DNA from: Trichosporon coremiiforme
Lineage: Eukaryota; Basidiomycota; Tremellomycetes; Trichosporonales; Trichosporonaceae
DNA: 64,000 nucleotides
Direction: 5' to 3'
Assembly (NCBI GenBank): GCA_039545355.1
Contig: BCJJ01000023.1
Span: 1,362-65,361, forward strand
The notes beneath the pieces are model-generated. The model made no database searches. It saw only the letters and a list, made by a program, of their open reading frames with translations, and was not told where the DNA came from. How positions within the stretch are numbered: the stretch's first letter is position 1; each line of letters starts with the position of its first letter. A program made the translations under genes and the position numbers. This document shows, piece after piece, positions 39,750 to 50,724 of the stretch.

Positions 39750-41942
39750 ATGAAGCTGCACGCCATCGCAGGCATCGCCGCCGCGACCGCCGCGTACGCC
39801 GCAGCCATCCAGCCCGAGGGTGCCAACGCCGGCGCCCTCCACGCGCGACAGGGCGGTGGCCGGTGGCCATTCGGCGGCTGGCACCAGTACCAGCCCTTCG
39901 ACCCTTGCAACCCGCCCTCCGACCTGCACGACTTCCACGGCGAAATCGAGGAGAACGGCCAGCGACGGCAGTTCAACGACTGGACCGACTTCCAGCGCGA
40001 GTTGCAGAACCAGCGAGGCAATGGCGGTTGGCGCAAATGGGCGCCGTGGCTGTTCCCAGCGACCTCGTGCAGCACCGGCTCCGGCAGCCTGCCGACGCTC
40101 GTCGATGGCAAGCAGAACGCGGCGCCGACGCAGTCGCCTGACCCCACTCAGGCGCCCGAAATCACGTCTAGAGCCGGCGCGGAGGGCACGGACGGCACAG
40201 ACACTACCGTTCCTGAGACCACGGACGGAGTCGTCACCTCTACCCCAGACCCTAATCTCACTTCAACCTCAAGCCCAACTGCGAGTTCCTCGGCGAACGG
40301 GGTCGAAAGCTCCCTCCTCGTCGACTCGTCCGCACCCCTTTCCAGCTCGACCGACCTCGTCACGAGCAGCAGCGCCGACTCACTCGCGACCACCGCTGTC
40401 GACCCTGCGTCATCCGCTGGGACTCTTTCTTCCAGCACCGACCCCAATGCCGTCTCTCCCTCATCGAGCGTTGATCCCAATGCCATCACATCCTCGACGA
40501 GCGTTGACCCCAACGCCGCCTCCACCCTGGTGCCTACCTCAACGCTGCCGAAAGCGACCGCTGTGCCGACGACGAACGCAACCATCCTGGTACCGACCGC
40601 AACCTCGGCCAACTTGACCGCCGTCCCCACCAACGGCACCGTGGCCCCCACGAACACCACGGTCCTGCCGGCGAACACGACCACGGCACTCCCGCAGCCG
40701 ACGATCCATAATAACAGCGGCTCCATCTATGACCCCTCTGTTGTGCAGGGCCTGGACAAGATCCGCGGCGTGAACCTCGGCGGCTGGCTCGTGTACGAGG
40801 GCTGGATCACAGCCGACGGCGGCGGCTTCGGCTCGGGCAAGGGCTGGGTCGATGAGTGGACGATGGCGCAGACCTACGACCAGAACGGGGAGTACATCGA
40901 CAACCACTGGAAGGGTTTTGTGACCGAGGCGGACTTTGCCGAGATCGCTGCTGCCGGTCTGAACACGGTTCGCATCCCTGTGGGCTACTGGACGTTCATC
41001 CCGACTGTGGGCGACGAGCCGTACCGCGGCCAGGTCGTGACGTGGACCATCCTTCAGCAGGCCTTCGGGTGGGCCCAGAAGCACGGCCTGCGCGTCATGC
41101 TGGACATGCACGCCGTGCCCGGGCCTCAGTCGCTGGACGCGCACTCCGGGCACAAGACGGACCGGGCGGGCTTCTTCTTCAGCGAGGAGAACAAGAAGCG
41201 GACGATCGACGCCCTCGTCGTCGCGGCAAAGGAGTTCACACAGCCCAAGTACGGCGGCGTGCTCAGGTCGCTCATGCTCGTGAACGAGCCGCGCCTGCCC
41301 GTCGAGCGCCGCGACGAGGCACGCCAGTTCCTGAAGCAATTCTACGTCGACGCGCACAACGCAATCCGCGCGCTCCCCGCCCCGGGCATCCGGAACGTGA
41401 CTGTTCTGATCCACGACTCCTTCGACGGCGCAGAGCGATACGGCGACTTCCTCAATGTCACTGGCGACCCTAATGTCGCGATGGACCGCCACCTGTACTC
41501 GATCTTCGAGCCGACTAAGGCCAACTGGACCGGCGCCACCGTGATCAAGTCGCAGTGTGAGCAGGCCCATGCCCTCGTCGACTTTGCGCGCAAGTACTAC
41601 ACCATCATGGTCGCCGAGTTCGGCGCGCCCGCCCGCGGAGGCAGCTGCTCGTGGTTCGAGGGCGTCGCCGGTATCCAGCACCCAGGCCAGTGTCCCGGAT
41701 GGGGGGACGAGCCCGACCGCGTCACGTGGGTCAAGGAGAGCCTGCTGTCGCAGATCCAGGCGTACGAGACTGTGGCCGGCTGGGTGTTCTGGACGTGGAA
41801 GACGGCCAACGGAGATATCGGATGGGACATGCAGCGCATCATCGACAAGATCCTACATGGCCTCCTTGGCGTACAGCGCTTCGACCAGATCACACTCGAC
41901 AGGTGCGAGTACTACAACGCTACCATGCCCAAGACCAACTAG
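39750..41942 (+). CDS. Secreted GH5-family exo-beta-1,3-glucanase-like protein, 730 aa
   Basis: Single exon. The signal peptide (residues 1-19, KLHAIAGIAAATAAYAAA) is followed by a charged/aromatic module (about 30-105), a Ser/Thr/Pro-rich linker of about 200 residues (120-325) with repeated SVDPNA and SSTDPNA motifs, then a GH5 barrel from about 330. Barrel landmarks are KIRGVNLGGWLVYEGW, GLNTVRIPVGYW, MLDMHAVPG, the acid/base in MLVNEPRL (about E513), HDSFDG, RHLYSIF, the nucleophile in MVAEFGAPA (about E623) and AGWVFWTWKTANGDIGW. The nucleophile context is EFG rather than the EWS usual in Exg1-type enzymes. It probably remodels cell-wall beta-glucan; no membrane or GPI anchor is seen. Confidence 0.88.
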   Translation: MKLHAIAGIAAATAAYAAAIQPEGANAGALHARQGGGRWPFGGWHQYQPFDPCNPPSDLHDFHGEIEENGQRRQFNDWTDFQRELQNQRGNGGWRKWAPWLFPATSCSTGSGSLPTLVDGKQNAAPTQSPDPTQAPEITSRAGAEGTDGTDTTVPETTDGVVTSTPDPNLTSTSSPTASSSANGVESSLLVDSSAPLSSSTDLVTSSSADSLATTAVDPASSAGTLSSSTDPNAVSPSSSVDPNAITSSTSVDPNAASTLVPTSTLPKATAVPTTNATILVPTATSANLTAVPTNGTVAPTNTTVLPANTTTALPQPTIHNNSGSIYDPSVVQGLDKIRGVNLGGWLVYEGWITADGGGFGSGKGWVDEWTMAQTYDQNGEYIDNHWKGFVTEADFAEIAAAGLNTVRIPVGYWTFIPTVGDEPYRGQVVTWTILQQAFGWAQKHGLRVMLDMHAVPGPQSLDAHSGHKTDRAGFFFSEENKKRTIDALVVAAKEFTQPKYGGVLRSLMLVNEPRLPVERRDEARQFLKQFYVDAHNAIRALPAPGIRNVTVLIHDSFDGAERYGDFLNVTGDPNVAMDRHLYSIFEPTKANWTGATVIKSQCEQAHALVDFARKYYTIMVAEFGAPARGGSCSWFEGVAGIQHPGQCPGWGDEPDRVTWVKESLLSQIQAYETVAGWVFWTWKTANGDIGWDMQRIIDKILHGLLGVQRFDQITLDRCEYYNATMPKTN

Positions 41943-42572
41943 ACTGAACACGGACACTCAACGGACTATCTTCATAGATGTACACTCTGCTACACACTTT
42001 ATGCCACCTAATGTACAACATACCCACACGCACCCTGATCGATCCGCTGTAGGGCAACGTGCCCGCTCCAAGGTTGGAGGTATGAGGTTTGCAATTGAAA
42101 CTGAAATTGAAATTGACCCAACACACCTACTGACGGCTCGAAAGAGGTCGCTGGCTGTGGAGAGGGCGACGGAGGCGCCGGAACACTGTGCAGCCCCACG
42201 CTCTGTCGTAAGGTACACTACCATCCTGTCCTTTTGAAGCGTGACATTTTGGAACAAAGAGAGGGGTGGGATCGGCGAAGAGACTCTGTCTTGCTCCGAC
42301 GTCCCAGGTACGTCAACGATGACAGACCATACTGAACTTTGACAGCGTCGATTGCGAATCTCTTTTTCGACTGGGCCACAGCTAACAACGCCATCGTCTA
42401 TCACTGTCTTCACGACTGCCCGTGCGATAACAGTGCTCTCGCTAACGGAGGCTCGAACCCTCACAAGAAGAGTACCCCTCGCGCCAATCAGGAAGCAGTT
42501 GTATAAGGAAAGCTGGCCAAAGACCTGGAGATCTTAAATGACCTTACTCGCAGATCACGCTTGAAGGCTCCG
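41943..42572. other. Intergenic, 630 nt
   Basis: Holds the GH5 3' flank. A run AATTGAAACTGAAATTGAAATTGA (42093-42116) is a small direct repeat. No gene. Confidence 0.35.
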
Positions 42573-44286
42573 ATGACATTCAGCGACGAGTTTCTGCAGC
42601 CGCTGGCCGAGAACAACTTTCTTCAGCCTCAGGATTGCGGTCTGTCAGGAGGTTACAATGGTTGGACCTTCGCCATTCCCCGCATTGGAGAGCTCGCAGA
42701 TGACGCGGCACCGGTAGCGCGGGGCTGGTTCCGGAGCCGCATCGAGGACGCCATTCTGCTCTCGCACAATGGCCACGCCTACGCCGAGTTCGAAGAGCAC
42801 AAATGGCGCCCCGAAAACTACCAAGGTCAGACGTTGATTCTGTACACCGCCGGAGAGTACACAAAGCTCCGCAACGAGTGGCCGGCTTCATCTTCCGATT
42901 CGAAGATCCGGGAACAGTGAAAAAGAAGGGCAGGCCCCGTTTCCTTCCCATCACGCACATGGTAGCTACCACGGTCCTCGATCATCACTTCACGGGCCAT
43001 GTCGCCTTCGGTCTCTTCGCCACGTTTCACTTTTGCGTCTTCAAGTTGGTAGTGCATCCGTGGGTAGAGTCACACGCCCTCGAAGAGTGCCAAGCCCGCA
43101 AGAGTCTGCCCCCGATCAGGAGGAAAAAACTCCAGGACGTCAACGGTGCTACGGTTGTGTTCCCCGCTTGTGTTGTTGTTCACAGCCCCCTGGCATGCGC
43201 CAAGCTTCTTTCATTGGACACTGCCAGGGACGTCATTCTTTCTGGTCTCAAGGCGAATGATTCGTGGGGCTACATTACGCCTGATGTCCACCTCGCTGAG
43301 TGGTCCATTCGCATACTCGACTTGGCGCGGAGTGGCGACATTCGCAAGACGATGAGGATGTGGGCTGGCACGTACTCGTGGCAGGCTGCCGCCTACGTTG
43401 GTCGCAAGTCAGGTCCATTCGCACGCTGGAATGCTGAGGAGTTGACTAATCCAACATGATGGCACCTTTCCCCACTGAAGCTATGTTGTGGAATTCTCTA
43501 GCGCATGGGCCGCTGGTTTGCTGTGACGACCGCACAGATGGCCTTGAGTATCTCCAGAAGTTACCGTTTGCTTCAGCTTGTTCCTTCAGGGCTATTCTGT
43601 CTGTTGTCGACGAGGAGATAGGGAAGCAGGAGCGTCGGACACACAAGATTAAGCCCTTGGGCAATGTCGCTGTGGAATGGAGTGGGAACTTCCTCCGTCT
43701 CGCCGCCACTGGCGTTCAGGTAGACTTGAATGTTACCAAAGGCTTCCTCGACTGCTGGTTGGACGACGGCCCCGACGCCTACGTCCGCAAGATTTAGGCT
43801 GGCCTGGCTGAGATTTGAGAGATGCTCCAACTATGGTTGGAGTCCACCTTTGATGACGTCTTACGGGTCAGCTCTGAGCCGAGACGGTCGCACTGCACGC
43901 ACCTGGCTCGGGGCTTTGAGGCGTGCTTCAACGACAGCATCCCTCTCCGCATCAAAGAACCAGGTAAAAGTGACTTCCGCATCCAACTTTCCGCTCTCGG
44001 CTCGGACAGCGCGGTCCGCGACATGATACGCCAGGGCGACAACGACGTCCACGAATGGCTTCGCGGCTTCCTTACCAAGGTCCACACCACCGTGCTCTTG
44101 GACAAGACTACCCCTCAGCCTCGTCAGAAGGTGTCTGAATATCGTTATGTAGTGTGGCTAACGGCAGATGATACGCTTGTCTGGAGAGGGACCCAGACTT
44201 CCCAGTCCGATTTCAGGCAGTACATCCCAGGCCTCTACGGCGTAGTTGCGAATCAGTTGAAGCAGACTTTCCGTTCTCACAATTAG
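42573..44286 (+). pseudogene. Decayed long intronless gene, unknown function
   Basis: Four abutting plus-strand frames look like pieces of one protein of about 560 aa: 42573-42920 (MTFSDEFLQPLAENNFLQPQ ...); a one-base-shifted frame from about 42880 to TGA 43459 (FIFRFEDPGTVKKKGRPRFL ...); a third from ATG 43456, overlapping by ATGA, to TAG 43797; and a same-frame fourth from 43822 to TAG 44286, separated by TAG and TGA. No introns fit, unlike neighbouring genes. Composition is protein-like in each piece (for example SDSAVRDMIRQGDNDVHEWL). I recognise no domain. It may be an inactivated element gene or an inactivated host gene. Confidence 0.5.
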
Positions 44287-45336
44287 TATCGCGGTCGTGC
44301 CATACGAGTACAGTCCATGCAGATACCCGATATCCAGTATCCTAACCGTCCGCGGAATAGATGGCAGTATGACAGTTATCGGTTGATGGACGTCATACGG
44401 GGTTGTGGAGCGAGACAACGAGCGGGGGATGCCGAGTGAGATTGCGGGGAGATGGCGATGGAGGCAGCAAGAATGAAGAGAAGTCGCCAGGACGATAGGG
44501 TCAAGAGTAGCCCAGAAATGCGATGGACAACAGTGGAGCCCACCCTTCAGAATAAAGGCAGGGCTTTAGTGGCCTACTACTGCCACCAATCTTGCAGAGC
44601 GGAACGGAGTTAACTTAATCACTCTACGTCGGCAAGCTGAGCCCCTTGATACCGGTCAAACGCGCGAGAGTTTGTGTGAATGTGTAAAGCTGAGTCTCCG
44701 CCTTCCCGTGCAGTGAAAGACCTCGTCGAGCTTAGTTGAATACACTCACACCACGAACACCTTCACGGGGATTTTACCCTGGCCATAGCGATTGCAGCGA
44801 GCCAGACGACAGCATCGAACTCCCACCTGCCCCTCAGGCAGCATTCGGTAATGGCTAGACAGCGAGCGCGGACGAGAACTTTTTGGCAAGGAGAATCCAA
44901 GTGAGGTGTCAAAGATACACAGGTCATGCAGGACATCTCTGCTGCTCGGACAAGAGTGAGCCGTCGCCGCATTCCCAACCGATGGCGCCGCCGCGCCTCA
45001 CGGGTGTATGGGCAACACTCGCCGGGATGTGAGATATGAGATGTGAGATGTGGAGCGGCCAGTGTGATCCGCACCCCACTGCCACCGGCGATCGGCCGAC
45101 CTGTCACTCGCGTCATCACAAACGTTCCCAGCTAACTTCAGCATGTCGGTGGTGAGGGTGGGTGCCACTAGCTTTGGATGTGCGTTGTTGAGGCGATCCA
45201 TGCTGGCTCGTTGGCTGATGATATCCCACCAGGCTGACGCGATAATCTCGTTGATTTTCACCGTAGTTTCCCTGTAATTTCCCTGAATCTTTCTCCACGA
45301 TCGGGGAGCAGCTTCTACAGCTTTTCCAACGCGTTC

Positions 45337-45376
45337 AGGCACTGCCTTAATGTTGAGAGAGGATAAGGCAGTGCCT
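45337..45376. repeat. Perfect 13-bp inverted repeat with 14-nt loop
   Basis: AGGCACTGCCTTA (45337-45349) pairs exactly with TAAGGCAGTGCCT (45364-45376). The right arm plus two bases is itself nearly palindromic (TAAGGCA-G-TGCCTTA). Confidence 0.85.
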
Positions 45377-46070
45377 TAAATTATGCCTTCTAGCTTGCTC
45401 GTCTGCCCAGGGTCATTTGCAACTTTTGGCCGATTCAGCGCTTCTTCCGGCCCGAACATGCATGTGAGAGCACTTATCATCCGCGCAGACGCCGCGACGC
45501 ACCAGGAGGATGATCCAGCGCGCTCCAACAAGAACCGGGAACATCAGAATCCGAGCAGCGCATGGGGCCGATCGAACGGGATGCAAAATCAGCGTGACGC
45601 GATATGCTGAGTTGTCTGAAACGTGCGTTATCGCAGCCCGGCGAAGTAGACACCGAGATGCGAGCAGCACTGTACTGCCCGCCGTTTATCTCGCCAAGAT
45701 TACTCCCCTGCCCGTTGCCAGGGCAGGCAGGGTGACAGCCCTTCCGGCGCGCCGGTACGGTACTTCCGGCAGCTTCGACGCCTCATGTCCACGAACCACT
45801 GAGAGCCACTGAGAGGCGCCGTTCACTGTGCATCCGAGAACGTGCGTGCTGCAATCTGCGTCCTGACCGTTCACTAGTCTATTTCTGCAAGTTGCCCAGG
45901 AACTCGTTTACATGCTCCACACGACCCGCACACGACCACTCCGCCAGGTGCTCGTGCAAGCAGTGATGCGCTGGCGAGCGGCATTCCTGTTGGCAATTAG
46001 GAAGGGAGCCTGCCGCTCGCTACGTGCGTTCGGGAGCTGGAGAGTGCAGGATGCCGATGTCCAGGAAGGA

Positions 46071-46077
46071 TATATAA
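46071..46077 (+). promoter_or_regulatory. TATA box of GIT1-like transporter
   Basis: TATATAA lies 53 nt upstream of the ATG at 46130, a placement consistent with a short leader. TATA-type promoters are often regulated; regulation by phosphate would fit the transporter but is inference. Confidence 0.5.
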
Positions 46078-46129
46078 CCCGGCATGTGTTGGAAGTGAGA
46101 ATGACTTCCCAGACCCAAGACTGAGCAGC

Positions 46130-47801
46130 ATGAGCGTCACCCACGACAACGCCGCTACGCTCGCGCAGGAGAAGGAGAAGGAGCTCGCGCTCGCTGGTTC
46201 CGAAGCCGGCGAACCGAATCCCATGTTCCCCTCGCGCCTCGCTGAGCTCGAGGAGCCCTCCCGCCATGTCTACAACCACACGACCAAGATGTGAGTTCCA
46301 ACTCTGCGATTCGTCACTGACCGCAGCTCCGCGATCGTCACGGTCATCTTCTCGGGCATCGCGCTCGTGTCGGACGGCTACAATGCCCAGGTCATCGGTT
46401 ACCTGAACCTGCTGTTCAAGGAATGTGAGTGGAGCGGGCAGCCCCAATAGCCGGTTTGCCATGGCTGACAATCCAGTGTATCCGGCGACGTTCAATGCGA
46501 CGATGAAGACTCGCATCTCGAACTCGTTCTTCATCGGCCAGATCGTCGGTATGCTCGTCTTCGGCGCGTTGATAGACCGCATCGGGCGCAAGTTCGGTGT
46601 TGTCCTCACGACCTGCGCCCTGATCGGTGGTATCATCATCTCGTGCGCTGCGCACGGTACGTCCGAAATGGGCATGTTCTGGATGATGCTTGTCGGGCGC
46701 GGTCTGGCGGGCGTCGGTGCCGGCGGCGAGTACCCTGTGTGCGGCACCTCTTCCATCGAGGCGGCCGACGAGACCTCGACGGTGCGCAAGCACCGCGGTT
46801 TCCTCGTCGCGAGTGTCGGCGACTTCGCGATAGACTTCGGCTTCGTCCTCGCTGGCATTGTGGTCATCATCGTTCTCCAGTGCTACGGGTACGGCGTGCA
46901 CAGCACGGGCACGCACGGCTTCGAGGGCACGTGGCGCATCTGTCTCGGCCTCGGCCTGATCCCGCCCCTCGCCGTGTTCTGGGCCCGGTTGAAAATGGTC
47001 AACCCGACGGCGTACCGCAACGCAGCGATGAAGGGCATGCTCGGATTGCGCGTGTACTGGCTCGCGTTCAAGCGGTACTATCCCCGTATCATCGGCACCT
47101 GCCTCACGTGGTTCCTGTACGACGCCGTCTCGTACCCTTTCTCTCTGTTCAGTTCGCAAATCATGGGCCAGGTGAACCCGCAGAACAGCATCGTGCAGAA
47201 CATCGGGTGGAGCACGCTCATCAACGCCTTTCTCCTCCCCGGCTGCCTCATCGGGGGATACCTCATGGACAAGATTGGCAGGAAGCAGACCATGGCCCTC
47301 GGATTCGCGATGCAGGGCATCCTCGGCTTTGGTCTCGGCGGAGGAATGGCCACCGTGCAGAAGTCGACGGCGGGTCTGATCATCTACTACGGCATTTTCC
47401 TTGCGTGCGCCGAGGCCGGGCCTGGTGTCGCGACAATCCTGATCGGCGGAGAGGTGTTCCCGACCCCGCTCCGTGGCCACATGCTCGGCTTCTCGGCCGC
47501 TTGGGGCAAGGCCGGCGCCGCCATCGGCACGCAGGTCTTCACGCCGATCCAGAACGCGTTCCACGACGAGTTCAAGGGGCAGCAGGTTGTGTTCCTCATT
47601 GGCTCGGCTGTGTCTATCGTCGGCGCGCTGGCGACGTGGTTCCTCATCCCCGACATGGGCCGCGAGCTCAGCTCAGAGGACGAGAAGTGGAAGGCGTACC
47701 TGAAGGAGAACGGCATAGACATTGCGGACATCGGAGAGCCCATCGAGGCGAGCGCGAGCAAGGCAGTTCGCCATGAGATGGTCGAGAGCGGCGCGTATTG
47801 A
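46130..47801 (+). CDS. GIT1-like glycerophosphodiester / phosphate MFS transporter, 527 aa
   Basis: Exons 46130-46290, 46327-46424 and 46477-47801, in frame. It belongs to the major facilitator superfamily with about 12 helices. Exon 2 is helix 1 (IVTVIFSGIALVSDGYNAQV, with Asp in helix 1 as in Pho84/Git1). The motif-A loops are ALIDRIGRK and YLMDKIGRK, and GRGLAGVGAGGEYPV matches the GIGGDYP/GVGGEYP signature of the phosphate:H+ symporter branch. EVFPTPLRGHMLGFSAAWGK is the conserved PE(x)FPTxxR-type loop. It is predicted to import glycerophosphoinositol, glycerophosphocholine or inorganic phosphate with protons across the plasma membrane; the exact substrate cannot be read from sequence. 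Confidence 0.9.
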
Positions 47802-48303
47802 ACTCCGCCACACTCGTGTCCCGGCTCCACATTCCCTCGCAACGATCCCACCATCTTGACGTCCCCCCAACGATCCCATCATCTTGACGTCCCCCCTCTC
47901 CATCCCGTCATCTAACGACTTATGGCAGAACGCTATCCCCTTGTCCTCAAGAGCGACGCCTCGTCGCACGTTCCCATTGGTACTGGTGTACCTTTTTCTT
48001 CCCTTAGATCTTCATCTTGTTGTAATCAGAAAACCCATGCACGTCTGTCTGTCACTTCTCCGCTGCAGGTCTTGCGCTATGGCCCCAATGTATGTTAGGT
48101 GTTGTTGGGGTCCTCGACATCACCAACGCCCGTTGCTGCTGAAACAACAGAGCACATTGGCAAAACTACACATGGGAACTGGAAGCGAGAGCTGCAAGTG
48201 GCCGGTACTGCTTCGCATCCGTGATCGTGCACAAGGCAGTATAGCGAGGCGTCAGAGACGGAAATTTCAAGATCAATCCAAAGCCGTATCATACATGTCC
48301 CAT
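47802..48303. other. Tail-to-tail interval
   Basis: About 500 nt between converging genes. It includes a short direct repeat: ACGATCCCAYCATCTTGACGTCCCCCC occurs twice (about 47842-47868 and 47871-47897). No gene. Confidence 0.4.
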
Positions 48304-49507
48304 CTACGTCAGTCCCCTCAGCGTCAGGTCGTAGACGACGTCCTCGCAGCGCGCGACGCCGTACTTGATCGAGTCGAACTTGCGCCTGAGCGCGTCGTTG
48401 CGGAGGTTCAGCGACGTGAAGGCGCTGAACACGTCCTGGATGAACGACGCAATGCGCGGCGGCAGGCCAAAGTTCTGCGCCGTGACCGAGTTGACAGCGA
48501 GGCGGGGCTGATGTCAGCTACGTTTCACACTCGCAAAACAGCTCCCACTGGGCTCTAAAACCGCACGCCACACTCACCAGCTCGTTCACCATGCCGATAA
48601 CACCCTGGAGATAGTCGTCCGAGACGAGCTGGAGCTCGCCGACGTCCTCACCTTGCACTGCCTGTCAGTTTTTGAAAGGGTTGGAGCAAACTTACGGCCC
48701 ATCAGATTCGCGGCCGTGAAGGCAGGCACGAGCTCGTCATGCAGGATGAAGCGCGCCATCGCGATCGAGCTCACGAGGCTCTTGAACATGGGCGACAGAG
48801 CCCACTGATACCGGAAGAACTCGCCCTTCGGGATCAGAGTCGCGATCGAGGCCCAGTGCGTGTGCGCGCCGGCGACAATCTCGAGCGCCTTGTTCGCGAT
48901 AGCCTCGTCTGCACGTTAGCTTGGTTGGAAGACACCGAGATTCTAGCTGCTTGAGACTGGCGGATATCACTACTGAGGCAAGCCTTACAGTGCTAGACTG
49001 GTGACTCACGCTGGGAGACATTGGCTGAGTGGAGGCGGTTCAGCTCGGCAGTCGCCTGGCGGACAATGTCCTCGACGGGCTCAGTGGCTTCCTTGATCGT
49101 CTGAAGGTCAGCATCGCGAACAGCAGCTCTTAACTCCATGCATAGGGCTGCGCACGCTTGAAGGCAGACTGCACCTTCCTCCCCGCTAGATGAGAAGGTG
49201 ACCTTCCCTTCTCCACCGTCTACCTTCCTCCGATCGCGCCTGCCTTACTCCGATCACAGGTTGTATCAGCCTCTTCATCTCCCATTCTTCCTGCCGTCCA
49301 CTCCATCACTCATCAACAGTCTTTCTTCCAGCGGCAGCCTTCCCTCTCGTCTTGTGCTCTGCTGTGTCTGGTGTGATGCCGATTCTCCCCTCCACGAACA
49401 AAGCTCCTCCCTGATCCGAAACTCACCTTCTTGAGGGCGGCCTCCTCCTCGAGCTGCGCAATAGCGCTGGAAAGGGTGTCCTCGACGCTCTTCTTTGACT
49501 CGGACAT
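48304..49507 (-). CDS. TSN: Translin, 222 aa
   Basis: Exons 49427-49507, 49010-49100, 48696-48908, 48578-48657 and 48304-48507, in frame; intron 1 is 326 nt, unusually long here. Translin binds single-stranded DNA/RNA as an octamer and, with TRAX, forms the C3PO endoribonuclease. Recognised segments are HTHWASIATLIPKGEFFRYQ (family: LIPxGEYYRF), VQGEDVGELQLVSDDYLQGV, PRLAVNSVTAQNFGLP (family: SRLSVNSVT), NLRNDALRRKFDSIKYGV and EDVVYDLTLRGL. Length fits the family (about 228 aa). No TRAX gene is present in this window. Confidence 0.95.
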
Positions 49508-49741
49508 GTTGATGCTTAGTGGGTACAACAACTTGGTGACGTTGATCACTGGAGGTGCGGGGCGCGCGGCGGCGGACGTTCTGATATTTTGGCGGACAGT
49601 CGCGTGAACTCCGTCCCACCTCCACCCTCCCTCCACCTTGAGCGAGCCCCCTCCAGTCTCAGCGCCAAGTGCAGCCCAGCGCAACCGAGGAAACGCGGCT
49701 GACCGGCTCGACGGACGCTCACGACGCCGCCATCGTTACCC

Positions 49742-49785
49742 GTCACCATCGTCACCATCAGTCACCATCAGTCACCATCAGTCAC
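49742..49785. repeat. 10-nt tandem repeat (GTCACCATCA)
   Basis: About four copies in the divergent leader region between translin and the 49985 gene. Confidence 0.85.
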
Positions 49786-49984
49786 TCTTTCATTGTCCCT
49801 CTACCATTCTACATCTCACCTCCGACTCCGACTCCGACTCCGGCCCATCTCCGCGCCGAGCTCTTAACACTCCTTCCCATTCCCACGGAGCGAACCTTAT
49901 CGCCCTCTCCCTCGCCCTTCCGTCGCCCGCGCCGCAACAGCGCGACAACATCGTGGCTGCAACGCACCCGGTGAAGAAGACAAA

Positions 49985-50724
49985 ATGGGCAACTGCTTCT
50001 CGTCCAAGAAACAGGGCCAGGTGCTCGGCTCTGGCCCGCCCAGCACCGCTGGTGGGAGTGCAGGCGCCAGCGCCCCCAGCGTAGGCGCCTCAACTTCTGG
50101 GAACACAATAGGAGGCAGCGGAAACCCGGACGACCCGCGTGCTGCCGCGCTGCGAGCGGCAGAGGCTAGGGCTCAGGCTGTAAGTGTTGAAGAGGGCCGT
50201 GTCGCAATTTGTTGCAGTTTGGGGAGGGAAGAATCTCTGAGCGCGAGGGAAGGGCGGCAGGGGAGATGCGGATGGTGGCTAGCAGGTCGCACCCAGACCT
50301 GAGTCTAGCGCGGCCGGCCGCCGTAGTCCCCCGCTCTACTGGACGATCCGCGCGCAGCAGGTCTGCGGGAGCGCACGGAGCTGCGCTTGGTCCGCCTGCT
50401 CCTCCCCCCCTTATCACATCCCGAGCGTCCCAAGCGGAGTGCAGGGCGGACAGGGAGCACAAGGCAGGGAGGGAAGATGGAAGAGGGAAGAGGGAAGGCA
50501 CATGCGGCCGCGGCTAGGAATGATCTCGAACGAGTAGCTAACGCACAGGCCGGTAACCGCGGCGTGTCGCCGACGAACGCAAAGGCGGGCCAGCTCTCAC
50601 AGAAGCTGGCCATGGAGCGGCGGACGTCGTCGAGTGCCAACGTCAAGGGTAACCCGAACGAGCGCATGATGGTGAGTTGGAGACTTGGTCGAGCTGACAT
50701 CAGGACGCGGGACAGTGGAACTAG
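49985..50724 (+). CDS. Small N-myristoylated SVIP-like protein, 112 aa
   Basis: Exons 49985-50179, 50549-50671 and 50704-50724. The start MGNCFSS matches an N-myristoylation plus Cys palmitoylation signal, so membrane attachment is likely. A Gly/Ser/Ala-rich linker precedes DPRAAALRAAEARAQA, continued by exon 2 AGNRGVSPTNAKAGQLSQKL, a layout resembling small VCP/p97-interacting protein (SVIP), whose N-terminal helix binds p97 at the ER. This assignment is inference. Intron 1 is 369 nt, the longest I could confirm, and the last coding exon is only 21 nt (DAGQWN), closed by a 32-nt intron with a clear GCTGAC branch. Confidence 0.7.

Larger units (their letters stand above)
44287..46129. other. 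1.8-kb gene-poor interval upstream of transporter
   Basis: No supportable gene. It contains a strong hairpin (45337-45376) and a TATA box at 46071-46077. It may include remnants of a small mobile element. Confidence 0.4.

Noticed and set aside
46416..47564. Long antisense frame opposite the transporter (382 codons), and similar ones opposite SEC10, ALT1 and the P450
   Set aside because: The opposite strand is a clearly conserved protein in each case; the antisense frames are low-complexity, charged shadows.
49638..50084. Plus-strand frame over the translin/49985 divergent promoter
   Set aside because: Spans a 10-nt tandem repeat and C-rich leader; it conflicts with the well-supported start at 49985.
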